From JAJZAM01 sp027391075 (GTDB lineage: Bacteria > Actinomycetota > Acidimicrobiia > Acidimicrobiales > Palsa-688), in contig DAHYHI010000005.1 of the NCBI GenBank assembly GCA_027391075.1, positions 1 to 64,000 of the forward strand: a stretch of DNA of 64,000 nucleotides. Reading direction: 5' to 3'. Below the pieces are notes generated by a model. That model saw nothing but the letters and a program-made list of their open reading frames with translations. It was not told where the DNA came from and searched no databases. A program made the position numbers and the translations under genes. Shown piece after piece: positions 41,558 through 50,959 of this stretch (positions are counted from its first letter, which is position 1; each line of letters starts with the position of its first letter).

Positions 41558-43588
41558 ATGAACGACAAGACAGCCGAGCAGCTCGGCGTGGACGTCATCC
41601 GCGGACTCGCGATGGACGCTCCCCAGAAGGCCAATGCCGGTCATCCCGGGACTGCGATGGCGCTCGCTCCTCTCGCCCACGTGTTGTGGACGCGGATTAT
41701 GCGCTACGACCCCGAAGACCCCGGTTGGGCCGACCGGGACCGGTTTGTGCTGTCGTGCGGTCATGCCTGCATCTTGTTGTACACCATGTTGTATCTAACC
41801 GGTTACGGTCTCGAGCTCGACGACCTAAAGAGCTTCCGCCAGCTTCACAGTCTCACCCCTGGGCACCCGGAGGTGCACCATACGCCTGGGATCGAAGTGA
41901 CGACCGGTCCGCTCGGCCAAGGGTTCGCCAATGGCGTAGGCATGGGGATCGCAGAGCGGATCCTGCGATCGAGGTTTGGCTCTGACTTGGTCAACCACCA
42001 CACCTTCGTAGTGTGCAGCGACGGAGACCTGATGGAGGGCATCAGCCACGAGGCCGCTTCCCTCGCAGGTCATCTTGGCCTGGGACGTCTCGTGTATGTG
42101 TACGACGACAACCACATCACCATCGACGGGCCGACCGAGATCTCCCTCAGCGATGATCCGGTCAAGCGATTCGAATCCTACGGCTGGCACGTCGAGAACC
42201 TAGGCGAGGCAGCCAACGACCTGGACGCTCTTGAAGGTGGCCTACGACGTGCGATGGCAGAGGAGGACCGGCCGAGCCTGCTCGTACTGCGAAGCCACAT
42301 CGGCTTTCCTTCGCCGAACCTGACCGACACCTCCAAGGCGCATGGCTCGCCGTTCGGCGCCGCAGAAGTGGAGGCCACCAAGGAGGTCATGGGCCTGCCA
42401 GCTGACAAAGACTTCTACGTTCCCGACGACGTCCTAGCCTTCTATCGCCAAGCCGGCCGACGTTCCCGAGACGCCCGTATCGCCTGGCAGGAGCACCTTC
42501 GTTCCTGGCAAGGTGACCGCCAGGCGTGGGACGCCGCGTGGGGACAGCGCGGCGAGCCGGGCTGGCAGTCGGCTCTGCCGACGTGGGAGCCCGGCCGGTC
42601 GGTTGCGACCCGCCACTCGATTAAAGCGGCCCTGAACGCTGTCGCGGTCGCCGTGCCCGGCTTGGTGTCCGGCGGTGCCGACCTCACAGGTAACACCGGC
42701 ACTCAACTCGACGGTGAAGTCCTCCAAAGTGCCGAGAATCCGGGCGGCAGGTCGGTAGCCTACGGCGTGAGGGAGCACGCTATGGGGGCAGCGATGAACG
42801 GTATGGCTCTGCACGGAGGCGTCATCCCGATCGGCGGCACGTTCTTCACTTTCAGCGACTACATGCGCGGAGCGGTGCGCCTAGCCGCCCTCTCAGACGC
42901 GAAGGTCATCTACTTCTGGACGCACGACTCGGTCGGTCTCGGGGAGGACGGGCCAACCCACCAGCCCATCGAGCAGTTGGCGGCGGTCAGGGCGATCCCA
43001 GGATTGCGGGTGATACGGCCAGCGGACGCCAACGAGTCGGCCCAGGCCCTGCGCGTGGCCATCGAACGCGAGGGCCCCACGGCGCTGATCCTGAGCCGCC
43101 AGGACGTTCCTGTGCTCGCCGGAACCTCTGAATCCGCCGCCCTTCTGGAGAAGGGCGCGTACATCCTTTCTGAAGGCGACTCGGAGCCTGACGTGGTGCT
43201 CGTCGGGACCGGTTCCGAGGTGTCGTTGTGCGTAGACGCCGCGAAGATCCTCGACACGTTCGGAGTGTCGGCAAGGGTCGTCTCCATGCCCAGCTGGGAG
43301 CTCTTCGAGGAGCAAGACGACGACTACCAAGACCAGATTCTAGGAACCGGAGCGCCGGTGCTGGCGGTCGAAGCTGCCAGCTCGTTCGGCTGGGCCCGCT
43401 ACGCCGATGACAGCGTGTCAATCGACAGGTTCGGGGCTTCGGGCCCGGGTGGAGAAGTTCTCGCTTACCTGGGCTTCACAGCCGACAACGTCGCTGCCAG
43501 AGCACTGGCTCTCATCGACGCCATGGACGATCTGGACGGTTTCGGGGATATCGACGACCAAGACGACGACGAGGAGGAGGACCTCTGA
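41558..43588 (+). CDS. tkt: transketolase
   Basis: A 676-residue TPP-dependent enzyme of the non-oxidative pentose phosphate pathway. It has the TPP-binding block GDGDLMEGISHEAASLAGHL, the substrate motif HPGTAMALAPL, and the C-terminal half DSVGLGEDGPTHQPIEQL. The last about 20 residues are an acidic tail (DLDGFGDIDDQDDDEEEDL) not part of the usual fold. ATG 41558 has a good ribosome site (GGTTGGAGC). First gene of a pentose phosphate operon; its TGA overlaps tal by one base. Confidence 0.95.
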   Translation: MNDKTAEQLGVDVIRGLAMDAPQKANAGHPGTAMALAPLAHVLWTRIMRYDPEDPGWADRDRFVLSCGHACILLYTMLYLTGYGLELDDLKSFRQLHSLTPGHPEVHHTPGIEVTTGPLGQGFANGVGMGIAERILRSRFGSDLVNHHTFVVCSDGDLMEGISHEAASLAGHLGLGRLVYVYDDNHITIDGPTEISLSDDPVKRFESYGWHVENLGEAANDLDALEGGLRRAMAEEDRPSLLVLRSHIGFPSPNLTDTSKAHGSPFGAAEVEATKEVMGLPADKDFYVPDDVLAFYRQAGRRSRDARIAWQEHLRSWQGDRQAWDAAWGQRGEPGWQSALPTWEPGRSVATRHSIKAALNAVAVAVPGLVSGGADLTGNTGTQLDGEVLQSAENPGGRSVAYGVREHAMGAAMNGMALHGGVIPIGGTFFTFSDYMRGAVRLAALSDAKVIYFWTHDSVGLGEDGPTHQPIEQLAAVRAIPGLRVIRPADANESAQALRVAIEREGPTALILSRQDVPVLAGTSESAALLEKGAYILSEGDSEPDVVLVGTGSEVSLCVDAAKILDTFGVSARVVSMPSWELFEEQDDDYQDQILGTGAPVLAVEAASSFGWARYADDSVSIDRFGASGPGGEVLAYLGFTADNVAARALALIDAMDDLDGFGDIDDQDDDEEEDL

Positions 43589-44688
43589 TGACCACACTTC
43601 ATGACCTCTACGCCAACTACGGGCAAAGTCCGTGGATCGACAACCTGAATCGCCCCTCGATTCGCGATGGCGGCCTCGCCGGGCTGGTCGCCAGTGGAGT
43701 GCGGGGTGTCACCTCCAACCCGACCATTTTCGAGAAGGCGATGACCAGCTCGGACGCCTACGATGAGCAGTTCTCGAAGCTCATAAAGTCAGACAGTCCC
43801 GAAGCGGCGTTCTGGGACATGGCGATCGACGACGTCAAGGAGGCGTGCGAGATCCTGCACTCAGTGCACGAGTCGAGCGGGGGCACCGACGGGTTCGTGT
43901 CGCTTGAAGTCTCGCCGGCGCTCGCCGACGACACGGACGCGACAGTCATAGCGGCCCGGGACCTGCATTCACGGGTTGCTAAGCCGAACCTGATGGTTAA
44001 GATCCCCGCCACCCCGGCGGGAGTTCCGGCGGTTCGGACGATGATCGGCGAGGGACGTAACATAAATGTCACGCTGATCTTTAGTCTTGCTCGCTACGGC
44101 GAGGTGATGGACGCTTACTTGAGCGGCCTAGAGGCTCTGCGGTCGGCTGGCGGGGACGTTTCGACGGTGCACAGCGTCGCGTCATTCTTCGTTAGCAGGG
44201 TCGACACGGAAGTCGACGGTCGCCTGCAAGCTCTCGGGGCTGATGTTTCGCTTCACGGGAAAGCTGCTGTTGCACAAGCGAAGTTAGCCTACGAACTGTT
44301 CCAACAAAAGTTCTCAGGGCCGCGCTGGCAGGCACTGCGCGATGCTGGAGCCCACCCCCAGCGGCCTTTGTGGGCGTCGACCTCAACCAAGAACCCGGAC
44401 TACCCCGACCTCCTCTACGTCGACAATCTGATTGGCCCTAACACGGTGAACACGATGCCCGACGCGACCGTAGCCGCCTTCCTCGATCACGGGGTGACGG
44501 CCCGGACCGTCGACTCGGGGCTGGACGAGGCGCACTCACTCCTCGACGCCCTCGGCACCGCAGGTGTGGACATGCAAGACGTTTCTTTGGTTCTAGAACA
44601 ACGCGGTGTGTCGTCTTTCCTTGACAGCTGGAAGGCACTGCTCGGCGCGCTCGAGGCGAAAGCCGCCGCTGGCGGTCAGGCAAGGTGA
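43588..44688 (+). CDS. tal: transaldolase
   Basis: A 366-residue class I aldolase with TSNPTIFEKA near the N-terminus and Schiff-base lysine K138 in LMVKIPATPAG. The end region STKNPDYPDLLYVDNLIGP is typical of the long actinobacterial transaldolases. Translation is coupled to tkt (1-nt overlap) and to zwf (4-nt GTGA overlap). Confidence 0.95.
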   Translation: MTTLHDLYANYGQSPWIDNLNRPSIRDGGLAGLVASGVRGVTSNPTIFEKAMTSSDAYDEQFSKLIKSDSPEAAFWDMAIDDVKEACEILHSVHESSGGTDGFVSLEVSPALADDTDATVIAARDLHSRVAKPNLMVKIPATPAGVPAVRTMIGEGRNINVTLIFSLARYGEVMDAYLSGLEALRSAGGDVSTVHSVASFFVSRVDTEVDGRLQALGADVSLHGKAAVAQAKLAYELFQQKFSGPRWQALRDAGAHPQRPLWASTSTKNPDYPDLLYVDNLIGPNTVNTMPDATVAAFLDHGVTARTVDSGLDEAHSLLDALGTAGVDMQDVSLVLEQRGVSSFLDSWKALLGALEAKAAAGGQAR

Positions 44689-46205
44689 GCGGCGACCCTC
44701 CCGCGAACCCGCTTGCTGCGGGCAACGAGGCCGTCCGTCAGGCTCCGCCCGGCATCCTGGTCGTCGTGGGAGCCTCCGGGGACCTGACGGCGCGCAAGCT
44801 GCTGCCGGCGATAGAGCAGCTGTCGCGGCGGAGGCTACTCCCCCGCTCTTTCGCTGTGGTCGGCGTCGCTCGGACCGAGCTCGACGACGACGGCTTCCGG
44901 AAGCTCATGACCGACTCGGTGCCTCACGCTGGCGCCGGATGGGTCGAGCTGGTCAAACGCAGCAGGTACGTGACCGGAGAGTACGGGGACCCTTCCACCT
45001 TCCAGACCTTGGGAAAGGTTCTCGGCGAGGTCGAAGCAGATATCGCTTCGACTGGAAACCGGACCTTCTACTTGGCGACGATCCCGGCAGTGTTCGAGCT
45101 GGTGGCAGACGGTCTCGGAGCTGCCGGCCTTAACCGCCCGGCCAACGAGCAGTCCGCCGTGAGGCTCGTGATCGAGAAGCCTTTCGGCCGAGACTTGGAG
45201 AGCGCCACCGATCTCGACACGGCGCTGCACCGCAACTTCGACGAGGCGCAGATTTATCGAATAGACCACTACCTCGGCAAGGAGACGGTCCAAAACGTCC
45301 TAGCCCTCCGCTTCGCGAACGCGATCTTCGAGCCACTCTGGAACCGCAGCTTCATCGACCACGTCCAGATCACAGTCGCCGAGTCGCTAGGGGTGGAAAA
45401 GCGCGGAGGTTTCTACGAGACAGCGGGCGCGTTGCGGGACATCGTCCAGAACCACGTGATGCAAGTCCTGTCGCTGACTCTGATGGAACCCCCGGGAACA
45501 ATAGACGCTCAGGGCATCCGCGACGAGAAGGTCAAAGCCCTTCGAAGCGTGGTGGTTCCGACTCTTGAGAGTGTAAAGACCGACGTCGTGCGCGGCCAGT
45601 ACGACAGCGGATGGAGTGAAGGCGTAGCCGTGCAGGCCTACCGCCAAGAGCCTGACGTCGACCCAAACAGCCGCACGGAGACGTTTGTCGCTATGAAGCT
45701 GATGTGTGACAACTGGCGCTGGGCGGGCGTGCCGATCTACGTGCGGACCGGTAAAAGGCTCCCCAAGAGGGTTACAGAGGTCGCGTTGCAGTTCCACCGG
45801 GTGCCTCACCTGGCTTTCGGTAGCGCCGAAAGCCAAGGGCTACGGCCGAACGCCCTGGTGCTTCGCATACAGCCCGACGAGGGCGTGGCGTTGCGTTTCG
45901 GAGCGAAGGTTCCAGGTCAGGCTTTCAACGTTCGTGACGTCCTGATGGACATGTCCTACGGTTCTGCCTTCATGGAGGACGCCCCCGACGCCTACGAACG
46001 ACTTTTGCTTGACGCAATGGTTGGCGACCCAACTTTGTTCATTCGAAGCGACGAGGTCGACCAGGCGTGGAGGATCGTAGACCCGATACTCGAAGCCTGG
46101 CAGGGCCGAGCCGTGCCCCTTTCTGGGTACGCGGCGGGCACTTGGGGTCCCCGTCAGGCTGAACAGCTCATCGAACGGGACGGCCGGCAGTGGCGGAAGC
46201 CGTAG
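44685..46205 (+). CDS. zwf: glucose-6-phosphate 1-dehydrogenase
   Basis: A 506-residue enzyme making 6-phosphogluconolactone and NADPH from glucose-6-phosphate. It has the N-terminal NADP site GASGDLTARKLLPA (about 29-42) and the active-site RIDHYLGKE (192-200). GTG start at 44685 overlaps tal. Its last 16 bp overlap opcA. Main NADPH source of the pathway. Confidence 0.96.
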   Translation: MSGDPPANPLAAGNEAVRQAPPGILVVVGASGDLTARKLLPAIEQLSRRRLLPRSFAVVGVARTELDDDGFRKLMTDSVPHAGAGWVELVKRSRYVTGEYGDPSTFQTLGKVLGEVEADIASTGNRTFYLATIPAVFELVADGLGAAGLNRPANEQSAVRLVIEKPFGRDLESATDLDTALHRNFDEAQIYRIDHYLGKETVQNVLALRFANAIFEPLWNRSFIDHVQITVAESLGVEKRGGFYETAGALRDIVQNHVMQVLSLTLMEPPGTIDAQGIRDEKVKALRSVVVPTLESVKTDVVRGQYDSGWSEGVAVQAYRQEPDVDPNSRTETFVAMKLMCDNWRWAGVPIYVRTGKRLPKRVTEVALQFHRVPHLAFGSAESQGLRPNALVLRIQPDEGVALRFGAKVPGQAFNVRDVLMDMSYGSAFMEDAPDAYERLLLDAMVGDPTLFIRSDEVDQAWRIVDPILEAWQGRAVPLSGYAAGTWGPRQAEQLIERDGRQWRKP

Positions 46206-47176
46206 CAGTAGACAGCTGGTCCGGACAGGGTGTCCGGCTATCGGAGATAGTCGGAGCACTCGCCGACCTGAGGGACCAGTCGAGCCGTCACCACGCCTCG
46301 GCGCGCACTGCTGTCATGACTATCGTCGCTGTCGCCCCGGGCGACGAGCAGGCGTACGCGGCTACGGGGGCGCTGCGTGCCCTCGCAGGGCACCACCCGG
46401 CGAGGATCGTCCTGCTCAGACCATACCCTGACGAGGTTGCAAGCCTCGAAGGGCGCGCCACTTTGTACTCTCTCGATACAGACACCCACAACGTGAACTT
46501 CGAGGAGGTGGCGATCGAAGTCGGCGGTCAGGCAGCCAACCACCTCGACTCGTTGGTGGAGGCCTTTACACTGTCGGATCTGCCTGTCGCCGTTTGGTAC
46601 GTAAGCTCGCTCCCCAACCCTTCGGACCCTCTGCTTGGAGTCGCGGACGTGGTGGTGGTCGACAGCCGTGACGCTTCCGACCCGGTCAGCTTGAGGGGCC
46701 TGCTCCAACTAGCGAGACGCCGGACGGTCGTAGATCTGAGTTGGTCCCGGCTTAAGACTTGGCGCGACCTCGGAGCGTCGCTGTTCGAGCCTGGCGAGCA
46801 TCGCTCGTGGCTTGACGGCGTGGAAGTCGTCGACGTGTGCGGCAAGGTTGGTCCACGAGGCCTCATAGGAGGTTGGATCGTCGATCGGATTGGCCTCGAA
46901 GAGCAGGTGGTGACCTTCCAGGACGCACGTCACGTGTCTTTCAAGCTGACGGCCCGACGGGACGGGGAAGAAGCGACGTTCGCCGTCGAGAGGCACGACG
47001 ACCGCCGGGAGGTCGTGGCAACCGTTCGCCTGCCGGGGCAGGCACCCCAGATCGCCACGGCGGAACTACCCGAGGACGCCTTGGCCTCTTCGCTCGCTGA
47101 AGCCCTCACCCGCCTGGGTCCAGACCCGGTTTGGGAAGCGGCGCTTTCGGTGGCAACTAGCCTGGCCGGGGTCTGA
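46190..47176 (+). CDS. opcA: OpcA, glucose-6-phosphate dehydrogenase assembly protein
   Basis: A 328-residue protein of the OpcA family, found next to zwf in cyanobacteria and actinobacteria where it promotes active G6PDH assembly. Recognised by the position and by blocks SSRHHASARTAVMTIVAVA, LSDLPVAVWYVSSLPNPSDPLL and the C-terminal domain. GTG 46190 overlaps zwf by 16 bp. Confidence 0.92.
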   Translation: MAEAVAVDSWSGQGVRLSEIVGALADLRDQSSRHHASARTAVMTIVAVAPGDEQAYAATGALRALAGHHPARIVLLRPYPDEVASLEGRATLYSLDTDTHNVNFEEVAIEVGGQAANHLDSLVEAFTLSDLPVAVWYVSSLPNPSDPLLGVADVVVVDSRDASDPVSLRGLLQLARRRTVVDLSWSRLKTWRDLGASLFEPGEHRSWLDGVEVVDVCGKVGPRGLIGGWIVDRIGLEEQVVTFQDARHVSFKLTARRDGEEATFAVERHDDRREVVATVRLPGQAPQIATAELPEDALASSLAEALTRLGPDPVWEAALSVATSLAGV

Positions 47177-47270
47177 CCGGCCTTGCAGCGCTAACCGGCC
47201 GGAGCTTGACGGACGCTTCAGTCAGCCCATCGCGCCTCCTCGCCCCCGCCAGCGCCTAGTCTCAGACGCT

Positions 47271-47936
47271 GTGAACGGTGAAATGGTCGTTGTCGAGGAC
47301 GTCGCTGCGGAGTTCTCAGCTCGGGTAGTGCGAGCCTTTCGCGAGCGGGTCGGGGAGATCTTCAGCATCGCTTTGTCAGGCGGGGAGACCGCGCGCGAGT
47401 GTTACGAACGACTCGCTCAGGAGGGTTCCGAAGCGATCGACTGGTTGTCAGTGAATGTCTACTGGGGTGACGAACGTTGCGTTCCCGCCAACGACCCTGA
47501 TTCCAACCAGCTTCTCGGCCGGAAGGCCTTGCTGGAAAGAGTAGGCGCTGCGAATGCCGTGTACCCGATGAACTGCCAGGAGGGACCCGACGCCTACCAG
47601 CTTCGACTCAGCTCGATCGAGCGCTTGGACGTCGTACACCTCGGGATGGGACCCGACGGCCACACGGCTTCATTGTTCCCCGGGTCGGCCGCCTTGGAAG
47701 CCGACCCTGGCCAGCTCGTGGTCATGAGCGAGGACCCGACCGGCAGGAACCGGCTGGCGAGGATGACCCTGTCACTGTCGGGCATAGCCCGTTCGCGTGA
47801 GGTGATTTTCACGGTAGCCGGCGAGTCGAAGCGCGATGCTGTGACCGCCCTGCTGGCGGGCGAGGACATTCCAGCCGCCCGGGTCAGCGCTGACAAGGTC
47901 ACCTGGATCGTCGACCACGAAGCCCTCGGAAGGTAG
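47271..47936 (+). CDS. pgl: 6-phosphogluconolactonase
   Basis: A 221-residue hydrolase of the 6-phosphogluconolactone step. It carries the SGGETARECYERL active-site block near residues 35-47 and VHLGMGPDGHTASLFPG. GTG start at 47271, 94 bp after opcA. Completes the oxidative part up to 6-phosphogluconate; no gnd gene is seen in the window. Confidence 0.92.
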   Translation: MNGEMVVVEDVAAEFSARVVRAFRERVGEIFSIALSGGETARECYERLAQEGSEAIDWLSVNVYWGDERCVPANDPDSNQLLGRKALLERVGAANAVYPMNCQEGPDAYQLRLSSIERLDVVHLGMGPDGHTASLFPGSAALEADPGQLVVMSEDPTGRNRLARMTLSLSGIARSREVIFTVAGESKRDAVTALLAGEDIPAARVSADKVTWIVDHEALGR

Positions 47937-47939
47937 CAG

Positions 47940-49004
47940 GTGCCTCAAGCACAAACAGTAGAAGAATGTATCGACGCCCTCGTGCAGGCCGTGGGGGTGA
48001 CAGCGAACCAGGACCAGGTTGTGGAGATCCTCACGACGGTCGCTCGGCTGGCCGAGACCGGCACCGACCGCCTCGACCTGAAGATCACCAACGCCGCTCT
48101 CAAGGAGATGGCCGACGCGTTCGCGATGTTCGCGCCATACCGACACCTGCGTAAGCTGACCATGTTCGGGTCCGCTCGCACTCAACCTACCGATCCTCTG
48201 TACGCGCAGGCGAAGGAGCTCGCAAGGGTACTGGCCGCCAACGGCTGGTCGACCATAACCGGGGCGGGCCCGGGAATCATGGCGGCAGGGTTGGAAGGCG
48301 CCGGGCCGGAACGTTCGTTTGGGATCAACATACGCTTGCCCTTCGAGCAGGGCGCGAACCCGTTCATAAGGGACGATCCCAAGCTCGTGTCGATGAAGTA
48401 CTTCTTCACCAGGAAGTTGATGCTCATCAAGGAGTCGTTCGCTTACGCCGTCCTGCCCGGCGGGTACGGAACCCTAGACGAGGTGTTCGAGCTTCTGACT
48501 CTCGTGCAGACCGGCAAGGCCGAGCCGGCGCCGATCGTCTTGCTCGACACACCCGGCAGTGACTACTGGCGGGGTTGGAACACCTTCCTCGCCGATCAAG
48601 TGGTATCGAGGGGGCTAGTGGGATCTGACGACCCCTGCTTGTACAAGATCGCCGTGAGTGTGGACGAGGCCGCAAGAGAGATCCTCGGTTTCTACCGGAA
48701 CTACCACTCGCTTCGCTGGGTGGGTAACACCCTCGTGCTACGACTGCTCGCCAGGCCTACCGATGTCGAGGCGGAGGAGCTCTCCGAGCGCTTCGCTGAC
48801 ATAATGAGCGGTCCGATCAGGGTGCTCGACGCTCCGCTGCCAGCGGAGAGGAGAAGCGGCGACTTCTTGGAGTTGCCTCGCGTGTCGTTGCATTTCGACA
48901 AAATGGCCTTCGCAAGGCTCCGTCAACTCATCGACGCCCTCAACGTCTTGGAGAGCGCGCCTCCCGAAGTATCGGTTGCTCAGTCGTCGGTTGCCCAGTC
49001 TTGA
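47940..49004 (+). CDS. LOG-family (lysine decarboxylase-like) protein
   Basis: A 354-residue Rossmann-like protein with FGSARTQPTDPLY, ITGAGPGIM and PGGYGTLDEVFELLTLVQTGK, the PGGxGTxxE motif of the LOG family (nucleotide 5'-monophosphate phosphoribohydrolase-like). The C-terminal about 100 residues are an extra domain. The enzyme class may release bases from nucleotides; the true role here is unknown. GTG 47940, 3 nt after pgl; its TGA overlaps OYE1 (TTGA). Confidence 0.82.
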   Translation: MPQAQTVEECIDALVQAVGVTANQDQVVEILTTVARLAETGTDRLDLKITNAALKEMADAFAMFAPYRHLRKLTMFGSARTQPTDPLYAQAKELARVLAANGWSTITGAGPGIMAAGLEGAGPERSFGINIRLPFEQGANPFIRDDPKLVSMKYFFTRKLMLIKESFAYAVLPGGYGTLDEVFELLTLVQTGKAEPAPIVLLDTPGSDYWRGWNTFLADQVVSRGLVGSDDPCLYKIAVSVDEAAREILGFYRNYHSLRWVGNTLVLRLLARPTDVEAEELSERFADIMSGPIRVLDAPLPAERRSGDFLELPRVSLHFDKMAFARLRQLIDALNVLESAPPEVSVAQSSVAQS

Positions 49005-50959
49005 CCGCTCTTCTCTCAGACACCCTCGCCATCGCCGGGTACCAAGCCCCGTCACGCGTGATGTTCGGACCTCACGAGACGAACCTCGCTGACGGCCGCC
49101 GGCTGAGCAGGCGCCACGTCGCCTACTACGAAAGGCGCGCGCGGGGAGGCGTGGGGTTGATAGTCGTGGAGACGGCGTCGGTCACTCCCGGCGATTGGCC
49201 CTACGAAAGGGCACCCCTGGCCGAGGTTGCCGGGGACGGTTGGCGGTCGATCGCCGAGGCGTGCCGACCTCACGGCACTCTAGTGCTCGCCGGTCTGGGC
49301 CACAGCGGAGGGCAAGGTTCGAGCGCTTACTCCCAGCAGGTCATGTGGGCTCCTTCTCGCGTGGCCGACGCGGTGAGCCGAGAGCCCCCGGCCGAGCTAG
49401 ACCAAGACGGGATCGACGAGCTGATACGGGCCTTCGCCTCGTCGGCTCGGCTCGCTGTGGAATCGGGCCTTGCCGGGGTCGAAGTCGACGCAGGCCCGTT
49501 CTCGCTGCTACGCCAATTCCACTCAGGTCTCACCAACCTGAGAACCGACCGCTACGGCAGGGACCGTTTGGCGTTCACTCGCAGCGTCCTAGCGGCCATA
49601 CGAGACTCCGTCGGGGCTGATGGCGTGTTAGCTCTGCGCCTTAGCTGTGACGAGCTGGCGCCTTGGGCTGGGATAACTCCTGACGCTGCCAGCGGGCACC
49701 TCGCCGAGCTCGCACCCCTGGTTGACCTGATCACGGTCGTGCGCGGCGGCCCGTTCGACACTGGCGCCTACCGGCCGGACGGACACACACCCGCCGGTTT
49801 CAACCGGCAGCTGTGCGCCGACATGAAGCGCTCGTGCAAAGGGGTACCGGTCGCCGCCCAGGGAAGCATCGTCGACCCGGCCATGGCGGACGAGCTGCTC
49901 GGCTCCTCGGAGTGCGACATGGTGGAGATGACGAGAGCGCTGATCGCAGACGCTGCCCTCGTCGCCAAAGTGCGGTCCGGGCGCCCTGAGGAAGTCCGGC
50001 CTTGCGTTTTGTGCAACCAGGCATGCAAAGTCCGCGACAACCGCAATCCCATCGTGTCGTGTGTCATGGATCCCCTTTCGGGCTACGAGACAGCACCGCC
50101 GGGGGCTCTTGGAAAGCCCCGCAAGCGGGCGCTTCGAGTTATGGTCGTTGGCGCCGGCCCAGCCGGTTTGGAAGCCGCCGGTCTCTTCGCCGACGGCGGC
50201 ATCGACGTTCGACTGCTCGACAGGCGAGAGTCCGCCGGAGGGGCGATGGCCGAGGCGGCGATGACACCAGGACAGCGCCGGCTCGCTGTCGGCGTCTACT
50301 GGCTTGAGCAACGCGCGCGCAGAGCGGGAGTTCAATTCGAGCTTGGCGCGGACGTGAAGCCATCACACGTCGAGGCGGCTCGCGCCGACGGATGGGAGGT
50401 CGTGGTCGCTACAGGCTCCAGGTTCGTGTCTGAGCGTTACCCGTCGGCGGGTACGGCGGTCCTTGACCCCCTCGACGTTCTCGCAGGTCGCTCGACGTTA
50501 CCGGACGGCCCTGTAGCCGTCGTGGACCCTGTCGGGGCCTGGACGGGAGTAAACGTCGCTTACTGGCTTGCCGGCGAAGCGGGTCGAAGCGTGGCTCTCA
50601 TAACTCCTGACGTGGTAGCCGGCACGCTCCTAGCACGTGGTGGCCAGCTCGGCGAGACCAACTTCCGCTTGGAGCGTTGTGGGGTCAAACGAGTTCTCAG
50701 ATCGGCGGTCCGCGAGATCCGAGACGGATACGTGCGGGTGTACGACCCTTGGACCGCGCAGGAAGCGGAGGTACCGGCTGCGGTGGTGATCGACTGCGGG
50801 CACCGCCTGCCTGACGAGTCGCTGTACCAGCTTCTACGCGAGCCCAAGCCAATCCGAATCGGCGACTGCGTCGCGCCGCGGAGTGTCTTGGAGGCTGTCC
50901 TGGAGGCTAGGAGAGCCGCATGGTCGCTTGGGGCTTCGAAGAAGGTGTCGCTAAGTTGA
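49001..50959 (+). CDS. FadH/OYE-family oxidoreductase 1 (mycofactocin-associated type)
   Basis: A 652-residue flavo-iron-sulfur oxidoreductase similar to 2,4-dienoyl-CoA reductase: N-terminal OYE barrel (LAIAGYQAPSRVMFGPHETN), a Cys cluster CVLCNQACKVRDNRNP plus C for a 4Fe-4S centre, and C-terminal FAD/NAD domain (VVGAGPAGLEAAGLFADGG). It resembles the OYE subgroup 1 found in mycofactocin-carrying genomes. TTG 49001 overlaps the LOG stop. The catalytic Tyr/His of the OYE site cannot be assigned by eye; substrate unknown. Its partner OYE2 is directly downstream. Confidence 0.82.
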   Translation: MTALLSDTLAIAGYQAPSRVMFGPHETNLADGRRLSRRHVAYYERRARGGVGLIVVETASVTPGDWPYERAPLAEVAGDGWRSIAEACRPHGTLVLAGLGHSGGQGSSAYSQQVMWAPSRVADAVSREPPAELDQDGIDELIRAFASSARLAVESGLAGVEVDAGPFSLLRQFHSGLTNLRTDRYGRDRLAFTRSVLAAIRDSVGADGVLALRLSCDELAPWAGITPDAASGHLAELAPLVDLITVVRGGPFDTGAYRPDGHTPAGFNRQLCADMKRSCKGVPVAAQGSIVDPAMADELLGSSECDMVEMTRALIADAALVAKVRSGRPEEVRPCVLCNQACKVRDNRNPIVSCVMDPLSGYETAPPGALGKPRKRALRVMVVGAGPAGLEAAGLFADGGIDVRLLDRRESAGGAMAEAAMTPGQRRLAVGVYWLEQRARRAGVQFELGADVKPSHVEAARADGWEVVVATGSRFVSERYPSAGTAVLDPLDVLAGRSTLPDGPVAVVDPVGAWTGVNVAYWLAGEAGRSVALITPDVVAGTLLARGGQLGETNFRLERCGVKRVLRSAVREIRDGYVRVYDPWTAQEAEVPAAVVIDCGHRLPDESLYQLLREPKPIRIGDCVAPRSVLEAVLEARRAAWSLGASKKVSLS

